The notes below the pieces were generated by a model. It saw only the letters and a program-made list of their open reading frames with translations, did not search any database and was not told where the DNA came from. Below are positions 35,832 to 46,555 of a stretch of 64,000 nucleotides of DNA, in pieces. This DNA is from Cellvibrionaceae bacterium (GTDB taxonomy: Bacteria; Pseudomonadota; Gammaproteobacteria; Pseudomonadales; Cellvibrionaceae), in contig PANW01000089.1 in the NCBI GenBank assembly GCA_002707785.1, positions 1 through 64,000 of the forward strand, given 5' to 3'. Position numbers and translations under genes: made by a program. Position 1 is the stretch's first letter; each line of letters starts with the position of its first letter.

Positions 35832-36764
35832 TTAGCGGTTGGTTCGATGAATATATGCAGCTGGGTCGACAGCGCGACCGTTTTTATACACTTCGAAGTG
35901 TACATGAGGGCCTGTTGAGCGACCGCTCGACCCCATTAACGCGACCACTTGGCCTTTTTTAATCACATCGCCGACTTTGACAATATTATCGGTATTGTGC
36001 GCGTAACGAGTAGTAAACCCATTGCCGTGGTTCACTTCAACCATTTGACCGTAACCACTGCGCTCACCCGACCAGGTAACTACTCCCGCAGCGACTGACA
36101 CTACATCGGACCCCAGCTTACCGGCAAAATCGACACCGTTATGCCAAGCGACGTGGCCTTTAAACGGATCGGTTCGGCGACCATAACGGGAAGACATCCA
36201 GCCTTTCTTAACTGGACGGCCAGCAATGAACACGTCGCGCTGAATCTTGCGTTTGGCCAATAGGGCCTCCAGCGTATCCAGCTGCTGTTCGCGATCGGCA
36301 ATTTGTTCGGTGAGTTGATCGATAACCTTAAGAAAGTCGGGCGCTTGATAGGCCTCGCCTAACTCTGCAGACTCCGGTCCACCTAAAGCGGGAGGGTGGC
36401 TAAAATCGAATTCGCCTTTATCCAGCTTAGCAATAGTGGTGAGACGCTCACCGAGAGCATCCAAACGCAGTAAACGCGCTTGTAGCTCGGCCATTCTTAG
36501 GGTCAGTGCCCCGAGCTGTTCTTCGGCATGACGTTTGGTTTTCTCGACTTTATCCGTCTGAGAAGATAAGGCTTCGTTCCAAGCTTTGGTTGAATCCCCG
36601 GTAAACAGATCAGCCCCATCACTCTTGCTCAGTTCATTGCCGACGAGAACCCCTAAACCAACGGGAATTCCCAATAAACACACAGACAGCAACGTACGCG
36701 TCCACCCACCAAGGGTGAAAGTGCGGCTGCGACCGTGATGTTTACTGACAACAATGACTTTCAT
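35832..36764 (-). CDS. LytM (M23) domain membrane-anchored endopeptidase
   Basis: 310 aa: a short basic start, one membrane segment (LLSVCLLGIPVGLGVLVG, residues ~28-45), a coiled coil (~65-110 and ~140-165), then a LytM/peptidase_M23 domain at ~195-305. Zinc ligands are present in AWHNGVDFAG (His, Asp) and in GPHVHFEVYKNG (HxH), so it looks catalytically competent. It probably cuts peptidoglycan cross-bridges in the periplasm. Between lpxC and secA this gene is conserved in Pseudomonas-type genomes. Confidence 0.9.
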   Translation of the reverse strand: MKVIVVSKHHGRSRTFTLGGWTRTLLSVCLLGIPVGLGVLVGNELSKSDGADLFTGDSTKAWNEALSSQTDKVEKTKRHAEEQLGALTLRMAELQARLLRLDALGERLTTIAKLDKGEFDFSHPPALGGPESAELGEAYQAPDFLKVIDQLTEQIADREQQLDTLEALLAKRKIQRDVFIAGRPVKKGWMSSRYGRRTDPFKGHVAWHNGVDFAGKLGSDVVSVAAGVVTWSGERSGYGQMVEVNHGNGFTTRYAHNTDNIVKVGDVIKKGQVVALMGSSGRSTGPHVHFEVYKNGRAVDPAAYIHRTNR

Positions 36765-36788
36765 TGGCTGAGATTCACCTGCTTACCA

Positions 36789-36807
36789 ATCCACAATTGA
36801 TGTGGAT
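36789..36807 (-). repeat. Hairpin in the leader of the LytM gene
   Basis: ATCCACA-ATTGA-TGTGGAT, 7-bp arms, lies 24 bases before the LytM start and is followed on the + strand by GATTACCAACACTA (36805-36818). The same 14 bases recur at 36965-36978, 160 bases away. Function unknown. Confidence 0.6.
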
Positions 36808-36975
36808 TACCAACACTATAAAATGGTTCGAATAGCCTCAACTTGATTTGGCTGCTAAAAGCGCTCAGATGCAGCATCAACAAAGGCGCTAACATCTCAT
36901 TAAAGATAGCAAAAAGTGCACAGACCGAGGCAATATATGCGCCAATATCGCATATAAATCAAGCGATTACCAACA

Positions 36976-37006
36976 CTAATTGATGCAAGATAGCAGCATC
37001 AATTAG
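36976..37006 (-). terminator. Hairpin after lpxC
   Basis: CTAATTGATGC (36976-36986) and GCATCAATTAG (36996-37006) are perfect 11-bp arms around 9 bases, 27 bases beyond the lpxC stop. The T-run is weak. It is the probable end of the lpxC transcript or an attenuator before the LytM gene. Confidence 0.55.
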
Positions 37007-37033
37007 CTTGGGAATCATTGGATATGCAGGGGT

Positions 37034-37945
37034 TTATACCGCCAGAACTGGCTTAATATAGGAAATTGGCGCGGCACTCTCATCTTCGAAAGTGACCACC
37101 TCCCACGCATCTTCCTGGGCAATTAATTGTCGCAGGGACTTGTTGTTCAACGCGTGACCGGACTTGTGAGCCTTAAACTCACCGATCAAGCTATTGCCCA
37201 ATAGGTACAAATCACCAATTGCGTCGAGAATTTTATGCTTAACGAATTCATCTTCGTAGCGCAGACCATCTTCATTCATAATACGGTACTCATCCACCAC
37301 GATGGCATTATCAACGCTGCCGCCTTTCGCCAAGCCTTTGGAACGTAAATACTCAATTTCGTGCATGAAACCGAAGGTTCTTGCTCTACTGACTTCTTTA
37401 ACGAAAGAAGTGCTGGAGAAGTCGACCTCAGCATCTAGAGTCCGCCCTTTAAACACTGGGTGATCAAAGTCGATCGAGAAAGACACTTTGAAGCCATCAA
37501 ATGGCAGGAACTTGGCAACCTTGTCGCCGTCTTCAACAACCACTGGACGCTTAATGCGAATAAACTTCTTAGCGGCGGCCTGCTCTTCAATACCTGCAGA
37601 TTGTATCAAGAACACAAAAGGACCCGCACTGCCATCCATGATGGGTACTTCAGCAGCGCTCACCTCAACGATGGCATTATCGATCCCCATGCCGGCAATT
37701 GCCGATAACAGATGCTCAACAGTAGAAACCCTGACGTCACCCTTGACTAGAGTGGTCGACAAGGTTGTATCGCCGACATTTTCAGCCTTAGCCTGAATTT
37801 CCACCACGGGATCCAAATCAACACGGCGGAAAACAATACCTGTATCTATCGGTGCTGGAAGCAACGTCAGGTAGATTTTTTCCCCTGTGTGTAACCCTAC
37901 ACCAGTGGCTCGAATAGCATTTTTAAGCGTACGCTGTCTTATCAT
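37034..37945 (-). CDS. lpxC: UDP-3-O-acyl-N-acetylglucosamine deacetylase
   Basis: Zinc enzyme for the first committed step of lipid A synthesis. The family N-terminus [20 protein letters not shown] fixes the ATG at 37945; a GTG five codons upstream is less likely. Zinc ligands are in [14 protein letters not shown] (His) and [14 protein letters not shown] (His and Asp). The general-base His lies in [13 protein letters not shown]. 303 aa, normal length. It is separated from ftsZ by a 482-base gap with its own candidate promoter. Confidence 0.97.
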   Translation of the reverse strand: MIRQRTLKNAIRATGVGLHTGEKIYLTLLPAPIDTGIVFRRVDLDPVVEIQAKAENVGDTTLSTTLVKGDVRVSTVEHLLSAIAGMGIDNAIVEVSAAEVPIMDGSAGPFVFLIQSAGIEEQAAAKKFIRIKRPVVVEDGDKVAKFLPFDGFKVSFSIDFDHPVFKGRTLDAEVDFSSTSFVKEVSRARTFGFMHEIEYLRSKGLAKGGSVDNAIVVDEYRIMNEDGLRYEDEFVKHKILDAIGDLYLLGNSLIGEFKAHKSGHALNNKSLRQLIAQEDAWEVVTFEDESAAPISYIKPVLAV

Positions 37946-38427
37946 CGAAGTATCTTTCACAAAGTTGAAGCGATTAATCGGCGAATATTACCAAAGTTAG
38001 TGACCATAAACCAAGCTCAAAGTCGCAAAAACTGGCGTCCCTGCCTGTGAGGGGAGTCACAAAATCCATTATAGGGATGGCGTCAGTAGGCGGAAACAAG
38101 CCGTATCGCTACAGTCAAGGATACTCATTCCACTACCAAACCACTGCTATAAATGGGATTGGTGCGCTCTAAACCGGTTTTGGTCATCAACATTGGCAGT
38201 TACCTTACCATTCTCACAAAAGAACGAAGAGCACCCGCCACCCTAACGAATAGACCGCCCACAGCCGAAAACAGCCCGATAGCACTAATGACTATCGGCG
38301 CGACAACCGGATCTGCAGGTGCGGAACCATCCCCACATACGAACTAGCCGCAATAGGAAATAACTCTCATTATCAGTCTACGACCTAGGGTGATATGAAT
38401 AGTTCCAATATCACCTCAAATGCACAA
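37946..38427. other. Long gap between lpxC and ftsZ
   Basis: 482 bases. Short ORFs exist on both strands, for example a hydrophobic minus-strand stretch reading PVVAPIVISAIGLFSAVGGL near 38250-38310 that lacks a plausible start. None looks like a gene. It holds a candidate lpxC promoter near 38068. The hydrophobic stretch may be the decayed end of a lost gene. Confidence 0.5.
38068..38073 (-). promoter_or_regulatory. Candidate -10 box for lpxC
   Basis: A perfect TATAAT on the minus strand about 120 bases upstream of the lpxC start. The -35 candidate (TTTCCG at 17 bp) is poor. Confidence 0.4.
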
Positions 38428-39597
38428 TTAATCTGCTTGGCGACGCAAGAACGCTGGAATATCTAAATATTCCATATCGCTGTCAGGCGCAGGCTTCTGC
38501 GCCGCAGATCCGGTATTTTGAGCCACAGGTTGATTGCGCATAACGGTCGGCTTATCGAGCGCGGAGTAATCCGGCTGCCCAGAAGCGCGACGAGTGTTAT
38601 CCACAACGACTTTTGTCGCGGCAGGCTTGCTCTCTTCAGCAACACCACCAAGACCGGTAGCGACGACTGTTACTCGCAGTTCATCGCTCATTTCTGGGTC
38701 GATTACGGTACCCACCACAACGGTGGCATCGGCAGAGGCAAACTCTTCAACCGTATCGCCCACCTCAGAGAATTCACCCAGAGACAGATCGAGACCAGCT
38801 GTAATATTGACCAAAATACCGCGCGCACCTTGCAGATTAATATCTTCCAACAATGGGCTGCGGATAGCGGCTTCTGCCGCTTCGCGAGCACGGTTTTCAC
38901 CTTTGGCAGTGCCTGTCCCCATCATCGCCATGCCCATTTCTGACATCACAGTGCGAACATCCGCGAAATCGACGTTGATCATACCCGGGCGCATAATCAA
39001 ATCGGCAATTCCCTGAACAGCACCCAAAAGCACATCGTTGGCAGCTTTAAAAGCATCCAACAAGCTAGTGGTCTTACCCAGTACTGCCAACAATTTCTCA
39101 TTGGGAATGGTGATCAAAGAATCCACACGCTCTTGCAACTCTTTGATACCAGCATCGGCTATGGCCAAACGCTTTTTACCTTCGAAAGGAAATGGTTTGG
39201 TGACCACGGCAACGGTAAGAATACCCATCTCCTTGGCAACTTCTGCCACAACAGGAGCACCACCGGTACCCGTGCCGCCACCCATGCCGGCGGTAATGAA
39301 GACCATATCAGCACCATTGAGCACCTCGGCAATACGCTCACGGTCCTCCATGGCGGCTTGACGACCAACCTCTGGATTTGCCCCCGCACCCAGTCCTTTA
39401 GTCACAGCGTTGCCCAACTGCAAAACAGTTCGCGCATCGATATCCTTCAAGGCTTGGGCATCGGTATTGGCGCAAACAAACTCGACGCCTTCTACCTGGT
39501 TGCCAATCATGTGTTTCACGGCATTACCACCACCGCCCCCAACACCAACGACTTTGATTACCGCATTTTGCGGAATGCTATCGACCAGTTCAAACAT
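38428..39597 (-). CDS. ftsZ: Cell division GTPase FtsZ
   Basis: Tubulin homologue that forms the division ring. The ATG at 39597 ([18 protein letters not shown]) follows AAGGGG; the ORF is open from 39624. Nucleotide-binding [10 protein letters not shown], tubulin signature [14 protein letters not shown], synergy loop region [11 protein letters not shown], a variable linker, and the conserved C-terminal peptide [15 protein letters not shown] that binds FtsA/ZipA. 389 aa. Last gene of the dcw run, 64 bases after ftsA. Confidence 0.98.
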   Translation of the reverse strand: MFELVDSIPQNAVIKVVGVGGGGGNAVKHMIGNQVEGVEFVCANTDAQALKDIDARTVLQLGNAVTKGLGAGANPEVGRQAAMEDRERIAEVLNGADMVFITAGMGGGTGTGGAPVVAEVAKEMGILTVAVVTKPFPFEGKKRLAIADAGIKELQERVDSLITIPNEKLLAVLGKTTSLLDAFKAANDVLLGAVQGIADLIMRPGMINVDFADVRTVMSEMGMAMMGTGTAKGENRAREAAEAAIRSPLLEDINLQGARGILVNITAGLDLSLGEFSEVGDTVEEFASADATVVVGTVIDPEMSDELRVTVVATGLGGVAEESKPAATKVVVDNTRRASGQPDYSALDKPTVMRNQPVAQNTGSAAQKPAPDSDMEYLDIPAFLRRQAD

Positions 39598-39661
39598 AGT
39601 TTTTCCCCTTTTTTCCCTGACCAAAATCTATAAAGATTTTTTTCACTAACAAATATTAAAA

Positions 39662-40900
39662 TTAAAAATTACCTTGGAACCAAGTCTTCACTTTGTCCCA
39701 CCAATTATTACTTTCGGTCTTTGCCGAAAACTGTGTCACACGACCTTCATTTTGTTGCTGCTCTGCGTACTTCAACAACCCCACACCCGTCGAATAAATT
39801 GGGTTGTTAACAATATCTGTGAGACCGCTAACATTTTGCGGCGTACCCAAACGCACCGGCATATGAAAAATCTCTTCTGCCAACTCGATAACACCTTCCA
39901 TTTTTGAAGTGCCACCGGTGAGCACGATTCCCGCTGCCACCAAATCCTCAAACCCACTGCGACGCAGCTCTGCTTGCACCAAAGTAAACAATTCGTCATA
40001 GCGAGGCTCGACCACTTCTGCCAGAGCCTGACGAGACAAATCTCTCGGCTCGCGATCACCCACACTTGGTACTTTGATGGTTTCATCTGGGCCAGTGAGT
40101 TTAGCCAAGGCACAGGCGTACTTGATTTTTATTTCTTCCGCGTGCGGAGTGGGTGTACGCAATGCCATGGCAATGTCGTTGGTCACTTGATCGCCGGCAA
40201 TGGGAATCACACCGGTATGACGAATTGACCCTTCAGTGAAGATAGCAATATCCGTGGTACCACCTCCAATATCGACCATGCACACGCCGAGCTCTTTTTC
40301 GTCATCGGTCAAAACCGCATAACTGGAAGCCAACTGTTCCAAAATAATGTCTTCAACTTCTAGCCCGCAACGACGAATACACTTCTCTATATTTTGCGCT
40401 GCATTGACGGCGCAAGTCACTAAATGAACTTTGGCTTCCAAGCGAACACCTGACATGCCCATAGGCTCTTTCACGCCTTCTTGTTCATCAATCAAATACT
40501 CTTGCGGCAAGATATGAAGAATCTTTTGGTCCGCAGGAATAGCCACCGCTTGCGCAGCATCTATCACTCGATCGAGATCTTGACTGAAGACTTCACGGTC
40601 CTTAATCGCCACTATTCCATGAGAGTTCAAACTGCGAATATGACTTCCGGCAATACCTGCATAGACCGAGTGAATCTGACAGCCTGCCATCAATTCAGCT
40701 TCTTCAATTGCACGCTGTATGGATTGCACGGTGGATTCAATGTTAACCACCACACCCTTCTTCAAACCCGATGAACGGTGGGAGCCAATACCGACAATTT
40801 CCAGACCGCCCTCGGCGGAGATTTCCCCAACAATGGCCACCACTTTCGATGTACCAATATCCAGCCCGACAATCATTCGATTTTCATCTGACTGCGCCAT
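39662..40900 (-). CDS. ftsA: Cell division protein FtsA
   Basis: Actin-like ATPase that tethers FtsZ to the membrane. ATP-binding signatures VGLDIGTSKVVAIVG and VDIGGGTTDIAIFTEG, the FtsA-specific 1C (SHS2) domain near residues 85-160, and a C-terminal amphipathic helix ending WWDKVKTWFQGNF that would bind the membrane. 412 aa, typical. It follows ftsQ by 62 bases. Confidence 0.97.
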   Translation of the reverse strand: MAQSDENRMIVGLDIGTSKVVAIVGEISAEGGLEIVGIGSHRSSGLKKGVVVNIESTVQSIQRAIEEAELMAGCQIHSVYAGIAGSHIRSLNSHGIVAIKDREVFSQDLDRVIDAAQAVAIPADQKILHILPQEYLIDEQEGVKEPMGMSGVRLEAKVHLVTCAVNAAQNIEKCIRRCGLEVEDIILEQLASSYAVLTDDEKELGVCMVDIGGGTTDIAIFTEGSIRHTGVIPIAGDQVTNDIAMALRTPTPHAEEIKIKYACALAKLTGPDETIKVPSVGDREPRDLSRQALAEVVEPRYDELFTLVQAELRRSGFEDLVAAGIVLTGGTSKMEGVIELAEEIFHMPVRLGTPQNVSGLTDIVNNPIYSTGVGLLKYAEQQQNEGRVTQFSAKTESNNWWDKVKTWFQGNF

Positions 40901-40962
40901 TACACGACCTCACTTGTTAGCATTACTGCCATTTTACTTTTTTGTTGTATTGTCATTTCCAC

Positions 40963-41784
40963 TCAACCTTTTGATGCTGTATCTACTGGCTTTTCTGTCT
41001 CTCGCCACTTCACCGCAACACCATTAAAATACCGCAAATCTATATAACTTAACTCAGCCCAACGCTGCTGCAATTGCGCCTCAAATACGATCAAAAAACG
41101 CCCTATTCGATCCATCACTTGATCTCGACCAATATTGATCTCAACGCCATCGGCGAGAACCAGTGACCAACTTCTGCTTAGATCTTTCTCTAAGCGTGCT
41201 ATGGCCAATCCTCTTTCGCCCAACACCTTAGTCAAGGCGTGGTACTGAGCCATAACGTTATGCTCCATACCGTTCATACCAATCAATTGCGGCAACCCTT
41301 GCAGTAAAACTTCATCGTCTGCCGAGCCACTTAATACAATCACCTCACCGCGATGATTGAGAGCATCACCTTCTCCCCAGCGCGCGATCGGCTTATGCTC
41401 AATGACCGTCACTTCAAGTCCACCGGGCCAACTGCGCGCCACCTTGGCAGAATCAATCCAAGGCAGATCCTCGAGTCGGGTCTGTATTCGTCGTAAATCG
41501 ACCTCTACAAAACCACCACTAATCGACTGGTAGATGTGCTCGGCAACCTCTTGCCGGACCACTCGATTGAATTCGCCGTTTATCTTCACACTCGATACCG
41601 GTCGATCCAGCTGCTCTTTTATCCATAGCCCCGCAAAATATATGACAGCAACAACTCCGGCCGTCACTGCCAACACTCGGAGAATCACTGCAAGCGCTGC
41701 AAACTTTCCTGTCTTTTCCTCTCTAGACTTCATCGAGCGACTTGCGCCGCGGATAGTCTTATTAACCTTTGTTTGAGTTGCCAT
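40963..41784 (-). CDS. ftsQ: Cell division protein FtsQ
   Basis: 273-aa bitopic divisome protein: basic cytoplasmic tail, membrane helix at about 30-52 (VILRVLAVTAGVVAVIYFAG), POTRA domain at ~58-128 (SSVKINGEFNRV) and the FtsQ beta domain (WIDSAKVARSWPGGLEVTV). It recruits FtsB/FtsL. Starts three bases after the ddlB stop. Confidence 0.95.
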   Translation of the reverse strand: MATQTKVNKTIRGASRSMKSREEKTGKFAALAVILRVLAVTAGVVAVIYFAGLWIKEQLDRPVSSVKINGEFNRVVRQEVAEHIYQSISGGFVEVDLRRIQTRLEDLPWIDSAKVARSWPGGLEVTVIEHKPIARWGEGDALNHRGEVIVLSGSADDEVLLQGLPQLIGMNGMEHNVMAQYHALTKVLGERGLAIARLEKDLSRSWSLVLADGVEINIGRDQVMDRIGRFLIVFEAQLQQRWAELSYIDLRYFNGVAVKWRETEKPVDTASKG

Positions 41785-41787
41785 TTC

Positions 41788-42717
41788 TCACTGTGACGAC
41801 GGCAACGTCTGAGACAAGATATTCAGCACCAGTGCAGAAAAATCCAATCCACTGGCCTTGGCTGCCATAGGAACCAAGCTATGATCTGTCATTCCCGGCA
41901 CCGTATTAACTTCTAGGGTGTAAAAAGCCCCTTGTTCGTCGGCCATAAAATCAACTCGACCCCAACCTTCACATCCCAGCGCCTGAAAAGCCTGCACCGC
42001 CAAATTCTTAAGCTCAGCCTCTTTCTCCGATGGTAGACCACAAGGACACAAGTAACGGGTATCGTCAGCAATGTACTTCGCATCGTAGTCATAGAACTGA
42101 TGATCAGTTTCCAACTTTATCGGCGGCAGAGTTTCGGTTCCCAATACCGCTACGGTGTACTCAGCGGCTTCAATCAACTGCTCTGCAAATACATTGCTAT
42201 CGTACTGAGCAGCTGCTTGATAGGCCTGCTGCAGCTGATCGCGGCTTGTCACTTTGGACATGCCTATACTAGACCCTTCATGAGCGGGCTTAACCATCAA
42301 GTGCTCGCCAATCTCCTCGATCACTGAATTGAGATTATCAGCACTCAAGGCCCGATATTCCGGCGTTGGAATTGCCTCAGCAGTAAAAATCTGTTTCGAT
42401 TTCCATTTATCCATTGCCAGTGCAGAGGCTTGAACACGACTACCGGTATAAGGAAGCTGCATAAACTCCAACAACGCTTGAATACGACCGTCTTCTCCAG
42501 CTGCGCCATGCAACGCAATAAATACGCGATCAATCTTTTCCGATTGTAAACGCGTCACAATGTCCGCATCGACATCGATTAAGAACGCATCAACTCCAGC
42601 TCCACAAAGCGCATCACAAACAGCAGCACCGCTGTTGAGCGACACTTCGCGCTCAGCAGAGTCGCCGCCATACAATACAGCTACGCGACCGAATTCTTTT
42701 GGATTGATTGTGCTCAT
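41788..42717 (-). CDS. ddlB: D-alanine-D-alanine ligase
   Basis: 309-aa ATP-grasp ligase making D-Ala-D-Ala for peptidoglycan. Signatures: VAVLYGGDSAEREVSLNSG, ALHGAAGEDGRIQ, the ATP-grasp loop VKPAHEGSSIGMSKV and the end LEVNTVPGMTDHSLVPMAAK. It lies between murC and ftsQ as usual in gammaproteobacteria. Confidence 0.96.
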   Translation of the reverse strand: MSTINPKEFGRVAVLYGGDSAEREVSLNSGAAVCDALCGAGVDAFLIDVDADIVTRLQSEKIDRVFIALHGAAGEDGRIQALLEFMQLPYTGSRVQASALAMDKWKSKQIFTAEAIPTPEYRALSADNLNSVIEEIGEHLMVKPAHEGSSIGMSKVTSRDQLQQAYQAAAQYDSNVFAEQLIEAAEYTVAVLGTETLPPIKLETDHQFYDYDAKYIADDTRYLCPCGLPSEKEAELKNLAVQAFQALGCEGWGRVDFMADEQGAFYTLEVNTVPGMTDHSLVPMAAKASGLDFSALVLNILSQTLPSSQ

Positions 42718-42757
42718 ACTTCTTCTAACTCTATATTTGCCAGTTTATGGATACTTG

Positions 42758-44200
42758 TTACTGTAATTTACGCTTAGCCAACTCCACCGCTAACAGCCCT
42801 ACGTTGCCTGCGCCCTGAGTCAAAACAATATCTCCGGGCTGAACAATATCTGCAATTACTTCAGGAACGCCATCGACACCTTCGACAAAAATAGGATCAA
42901 CCTGGCCCCTACCGCGAATACTGCGACAGAGATGACGACTATCAGCACCAGGGATTGGCGTCTCGCCGGCGCTGTAAACCTCGAGCAACACCAAAGAATC
43001 CACGTGAGAAAGTACATCAACAAAATCTTCATACAGATCGCGAGTACGGGTATATCGATGCGGCTGATAAATCATCAATAAACGTCGTTCAGGCCAGCCC
43101 TCACGAATAGCGGCAACGGTTGCGCCAACCTCGCGGGGGTGATGACCATAGTCATCGACCAACATAGCGGTACCGCCATCTTCCGCAACCTCATATTCGC
43201 CGTAGACCTGAAAGCGTCTTCCCACACCCTGAAATTGCTCCAACCCCTTTTGGATGGCAGCATCACTCAGTCCCTCATCGGTGGCGACGGCTACGGTTGC
43301 CAACGCGTTCAGTACGTTGTGATGTCCCGGCATATTTACCGTGACATCAATTGCGTTGTGGCCATCGGGGCGAATCGCAGTGAAGCTCGTACTCATGGCA
43401 TCTTGCTTTACATTAATGGCTCGATAGTCATTGCCCTCATCAAATCCATAAGTCAGTACTGGGCGAGAGATATCTGGGATAATTTCCTGTACGACTGGGT
43501 CGTCACCGCAAACGACTGCCAGACCGTAGAACGGCAAATTATGTAAAAATTCAACAAACGTCTTTTTCACTTTGGAAAAGTCGCCGTCATAAGTGTCCAT
43601 ATGATCCGCATCGATGTTAGTCACGATGGCAACCATTGGCTGCAAGTGCAGAAACGAGGCATCGCTCTCATCCGCTTCAGCCACCAAATATCGGCTGCCG
43701 CCGAGTTGCGCGTTTGCGCCGGCGCTGTTGAGCAGCCCGCCAATCACAAAAGTCGGATCTCGATCACCGGCCGCCAGTACCGAAGCCAACAAACTGGTGG
43801 TGGTCGTTTTGCCATGAGTTCCTGCAACAGCAATACCGTGTCGATAGCGCATCAATTCGCCCAGCATTTCCGCTCGACGCACGATGGGAATCCGCAAATT
43901 GCGGGCACCAATCATCTCGGGGTTGTGATCATCAACGGCGGATGAATTCACCACCACGTCGGCACCCTCAACATTACTTTCGTTGTGACCGATAAAGATG
44001 ATGGCCTTTTTTGTAGCCAGTCGACGGGTCACTGCGGATTCGCGCAGATCGGATCCCGAAATTTCATAACCTTGATTGAGCAACACTTCAGCAATGCCGC
44101 TCATACCTGCACCGCCAATACCGATAAAATGTATACGTTTAATACGACGCATTTCAGGCACTTCAATAATTGCCTTGTTATCGATCACTTCATTTTCCAT
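42758..44200 (-). CDS. murC: UDP-N-acetylmuramate-L-alanine ligase
   Basis: 480-aa Mur ligase adding L-Ala to UDP-MurNAc. N-terminal [20 protein letters not shown]-loop [14 protein letters not shown], central [16 protein letters not shown] and the C-terminal [11 protein letters not shown]. The start is inside murG: the two overlap by 11 bases, with GAGG of the murG end as ribosome site, so they are translationally coupled. Confidence 0.97.
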   Translation of the reverse strand: MENEVIDNKAIIEVPEMRRIKRIHFIGIGGAGMSGIAEVLLNQGYEISGSDLRESAVTRRLATKKAIIFIGHNESNVEGADVVVNSSAVDDHNPEMIGARNLRIPIVRRAEMLGELMRYRHGIAVAGTHGKTTTTSLLASVLAAGDRDPTFVIGGLLNSAGANAQLGGSRYLVAEADESDASFLHLQPMVAIVTNIDADHMDTYDGDFSKVKKTFVEFLHNLPFYGLAVVCGDDPVVQEIIPDISRPVLTYGFDEGNDYRAINVKQDAMSTSFTAIRPDGHNAIDVTVNMPGHHNVLNALATVAVATDEGLSDAAIQKGLEQFQGVGRRFQVYGEYEVAEDGGTAMLVDDYGHHPREVGATVAAIREGWPERRLLMIYQPHRYTRTRDLYEDFVDVLSHVDSLVLLEVYSAGETPIPGADSRHLCRSIRGRGQVDPIFVEGVDGVPEVIADIVQPGDIVLTQGAGNVGLLAVELAKRKLQ

Positions 44201-45287
44201 TTGCCGCCTCGCTTAAGTTGTCGCCTACGGCGTGTTCACAATAGTCAGCTACTTGTTTAGCTGCTTCCGGCATGGCTAGTGCACGAGCGTTGCTCGACAC
44301 AGCAAGCAACGACTCTCTGTCGTTATTAAATGCCGTTAAAAAATCAGCGATCATTTCCGCGGTTAACTCAGCCTGTTGATGCATAACACCTGCATCATTT
44401 TCTACCAACCAACTGGCATTTTTAGTTTGATGATCATCAATTGCATAGGGAAACGGCACTAACAATGCCGCTCTCCCTGCGAGTGTTAACTCTGAAACGG
44501 TCAGGGCACCGGCACGACAAATAACCACGTCAGCCCATTCGTAAGCTGCAGCCATGTCACCAATGAAATCGACCACTTGTGCCTCAACACCCTGCTCTTT
44601 GTAGGTCGACGTCGTCAGCGCTAAATGCCGTTTCCCAGTTTGATGCTTCACTTGCGGACACTGCTCGCCACTTAACAAGCTCAAACCTTTGGGGAGTAAT
44701 TCATTTAGAGCCAAGGCCCCCAAGCTCCCTCCCAACACCAACAATTTCAACGGCGCATCCGGTTTAGGCGCGACCGGAGCGATTTTGGCAATGCTTCGAC
44801 GCACTGGATTGCCCACGTGTTTAGCCTTGGGTAAGCTGCCTGGAAATGCCTCCATAACCAGATCAGCAATCTTTGACAACCAACGATTGGTGGTGCCCGC
44901 AACTGCATTTTGCTCATGAATCAGCAACGGCTTATTTAACAACCACGCTGCCACCCCACCAGGACCTGAAGCGAATCCACCCAATCCCAAAACTGCGTCT
45001 ACCTGTTCTTGTTTCAGAATTTTTCGAGCTTGCCACACTGCGGTCAATAGTAGCCAAGGCGCCTTTATCAGCGCCGACAGGCCTTTTCCTCTTACGCCCT
45101 CAATCGTCAAACAGTGCAACGGGATATCCGCTGCCGGCACCAATTCGGCCTCGATACCTCTTGCGGTACCCAACCAGCTAATTTCTGCACCGCGAGCGCG
45201 CAACTCTTCAGCAACAGCCAATGCAGGAAACACATGCCCACCGGTGCCTCCAGCCATAATCACAACTTTCATAGCTTTAGCCGTCAT
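44190..45287 (-). CDS. murG: Lipid II synthase MurG (GlcNAc transferase)
   Basis: Inner-face membrane glycosyltransferase adding GlcNAc to lipid [21 protein letters not shown] at the N-terminus, [32 protein letters not shown] and the UDP-binding [15 protein letters not shown]. The ATG at 45287 overlaps the ftsW stop by one base (TGATG), a coupling arrangement; an ATG five codons in, at 45272, would give the usual short N-terminus. Confidence 0.96.
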   Translation of the reverse strand: MTAKAMKVVIMAGGTGGHVFPALAVAEELRARGAEISWLGTARGIEAELVPAADIPLHCLTIEGVRGKGLSALIKAPWLLLTAVWQARKILKQEQVDAVLGLGGFASGPGGVAAWLLNKPLLIHEQNAVAGTTNRWLSKIADLVMEAFPGSLPKAKHVGNPVRRSIAKIAPVAPKPDAPLKLLVLGGSLGALALNELLPKGLSLLSGEQCPQVKHQTGKRHLALTTSTYKEQGVEAQVVDFIGDMAAAYEWADVVICRAGALTVSELTLAGRAALLVPFPYAIDDHQTKNASWLVENDAGVMHQQAELTAEMIADFLTAFNNDRESLLAVSSNARALAMPEAAKQVADYCEHAVGDNLSEAANGK

Positions 45288-46555
45288 CAAGCAGCCTCCA
45301 CCATGTCGGTCAATACGGGAAGATCCTCGTCGGCTCTAACGACTTTTGAAGATCGTCGTGCTTTCAGTTGCTTTTGCTTGTGTTTCCTTTCTTGGGCTAG
45401 CTTGTTTCGGTATTGCTCCCAATCAATTCTCAGCACCAACGCCATCAGTGCGCAGGAGACCAACAGAGAACTACCGCCATAACTGATGAACGGCATGGTC
45501 AACCCCTTAGTCGGAAGTAATCCTGAAGCCACACCAACATTGATAAATGCTTGAGCGGCAAACATGACAGCCACACCAAAGGTTGCAAAACTGGCAAATA
45601 CCTGACCGGAACGCATGGCCCGCTGCGCAATATTGAGCACACAAACAACCAGTGCGATAAAAATACCCACTACAGCTACCACGCCGAACAAACCAAACTC
45701 TTCAGCGATGATGGCAAAAATAAAATCAGTATGTGCCTCAGGTAAGTAGAAGAGTTTTTGCACGCTGTTGCCCAAGCCTAAACCAAACCATTCACCACGA
45801 CCGAATGCGATCAGTGATTGTGTCAACTGATACCCGCTGTTGAATTGATCAGCCCAAGGATCCAAAAATGTAATCAGGCGCTGCATACGATAGGGAGACA
45901 GGGTCGCCACCAACATCATGCCGCCGAGCGCTGATACCAGTAGAATCATAAATTGCCACAACCGCACACCCGCCACGAACAACATCGCCATAACCGTGCC
46001 CGCCATGACCACCGATGCACCGAAATCAGGTTCGAGCAGCAGTAGAAATACGATCATCCCCAAGATCAATAGCGGCTTGAAAACGCCTCGCCAATTGACA
46101 AGCGTTTCCTCTCCTCGGCGCGCCAGAAAACTCGCATAGAATACGATGACACAAAACTTCACCATCTCTGAAGCTTGCAATGCCAAAGGACCAATTTGTA
46201 ACCAACGTTGACTGCCGTTAACTCTTTTCCCTAAACCTGGGATCAGCACTAGCGTCAGCATCAATAGTGCTAACACCAAAAACAGGCTGCCGTACTTCTC
46301 CCACATAGAGACAGGCACGGCGGCAACCAATACCGCTCCGATAAGACCAAGTGTCCAATAGATGGCGTAGCGTTTTGCGAAGTACCAACCATCATTGTAA
46401 TTAGCTTCTGCAAAAGTCATAGATGCAGAAGTGACCATAACCCAACCAATAGACGATAGAAGTAAAATCAGAGTAATGAGCTGCCAATTGACTCCTTCAC
46501 TCCAAGGCAACTGCGCTCCCTTTTGGGCACGAGATTTCAGCGGCGACATTGTCAT
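45287..46555 (-). CDS. ftsW: Septal peptidoglycan glycosyltransferase FtsW
   Basis: 422-aa SEDS-family polymerase with about ten membrane segments. Characteristic: [53 protein letters not shown] and [19 protein letters not shown]. It works with FtsI in septal wall synthesis. ATG overlaps the murD stop by four bases (ATGA). The C-terminus is a long basic tail ([17 protein letters not shown]). Confidence 0.96.
   Translation of the reverse strand: MTMSPLKSRAQKGAQLPWSEGVNWQLITLILLLSSIGWVMVTSASMTFAEANYNDGWYFAKRYAIYWTLGLIGAVLVAAVPVSMWEKYGSLFLVLALLMLTLVLIPGLGKRVNGSQRWLQIGPLALQASEMVKFCVIVFYASFLARRGEETLVNWRGVFKPLLILGMIVFLLLLEPDFGASVVMAGTVMAMLFVAGVRLWQFMILLVSALGGMMLVATLSPYRMQRLITFLDPWADQFNSGYQLTQSLIAFGRGEWFGLGLGNSVQKLFYLPEAHTDFIFAIIAEEFGLFGVVAVVGIFIALVVCVLNIAQRAMRSGQVFASFATFGVAVMFAAQAFINVGVASGLLPTKGLTMPFISYGGSSLLVSCALMALVLRIDWEQYRNKLAQERKHKQKQLKARRSSKVVRADEDLPVLTDMVEAA

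Noticed and set aside
35650-36764. SecM-like arrest peptide upstream of secA
   Set aside because: No small ORF with a membrane segment and arrest-type C-terminus is present. The gene upstream of secA is a LytM protein.
38153-38347. 64-aa + strand ORF between lpxC and ftsZ
   Set aside because: It has no ribosome site and no recognisable domain, and the region has no codon pattern of a gene.
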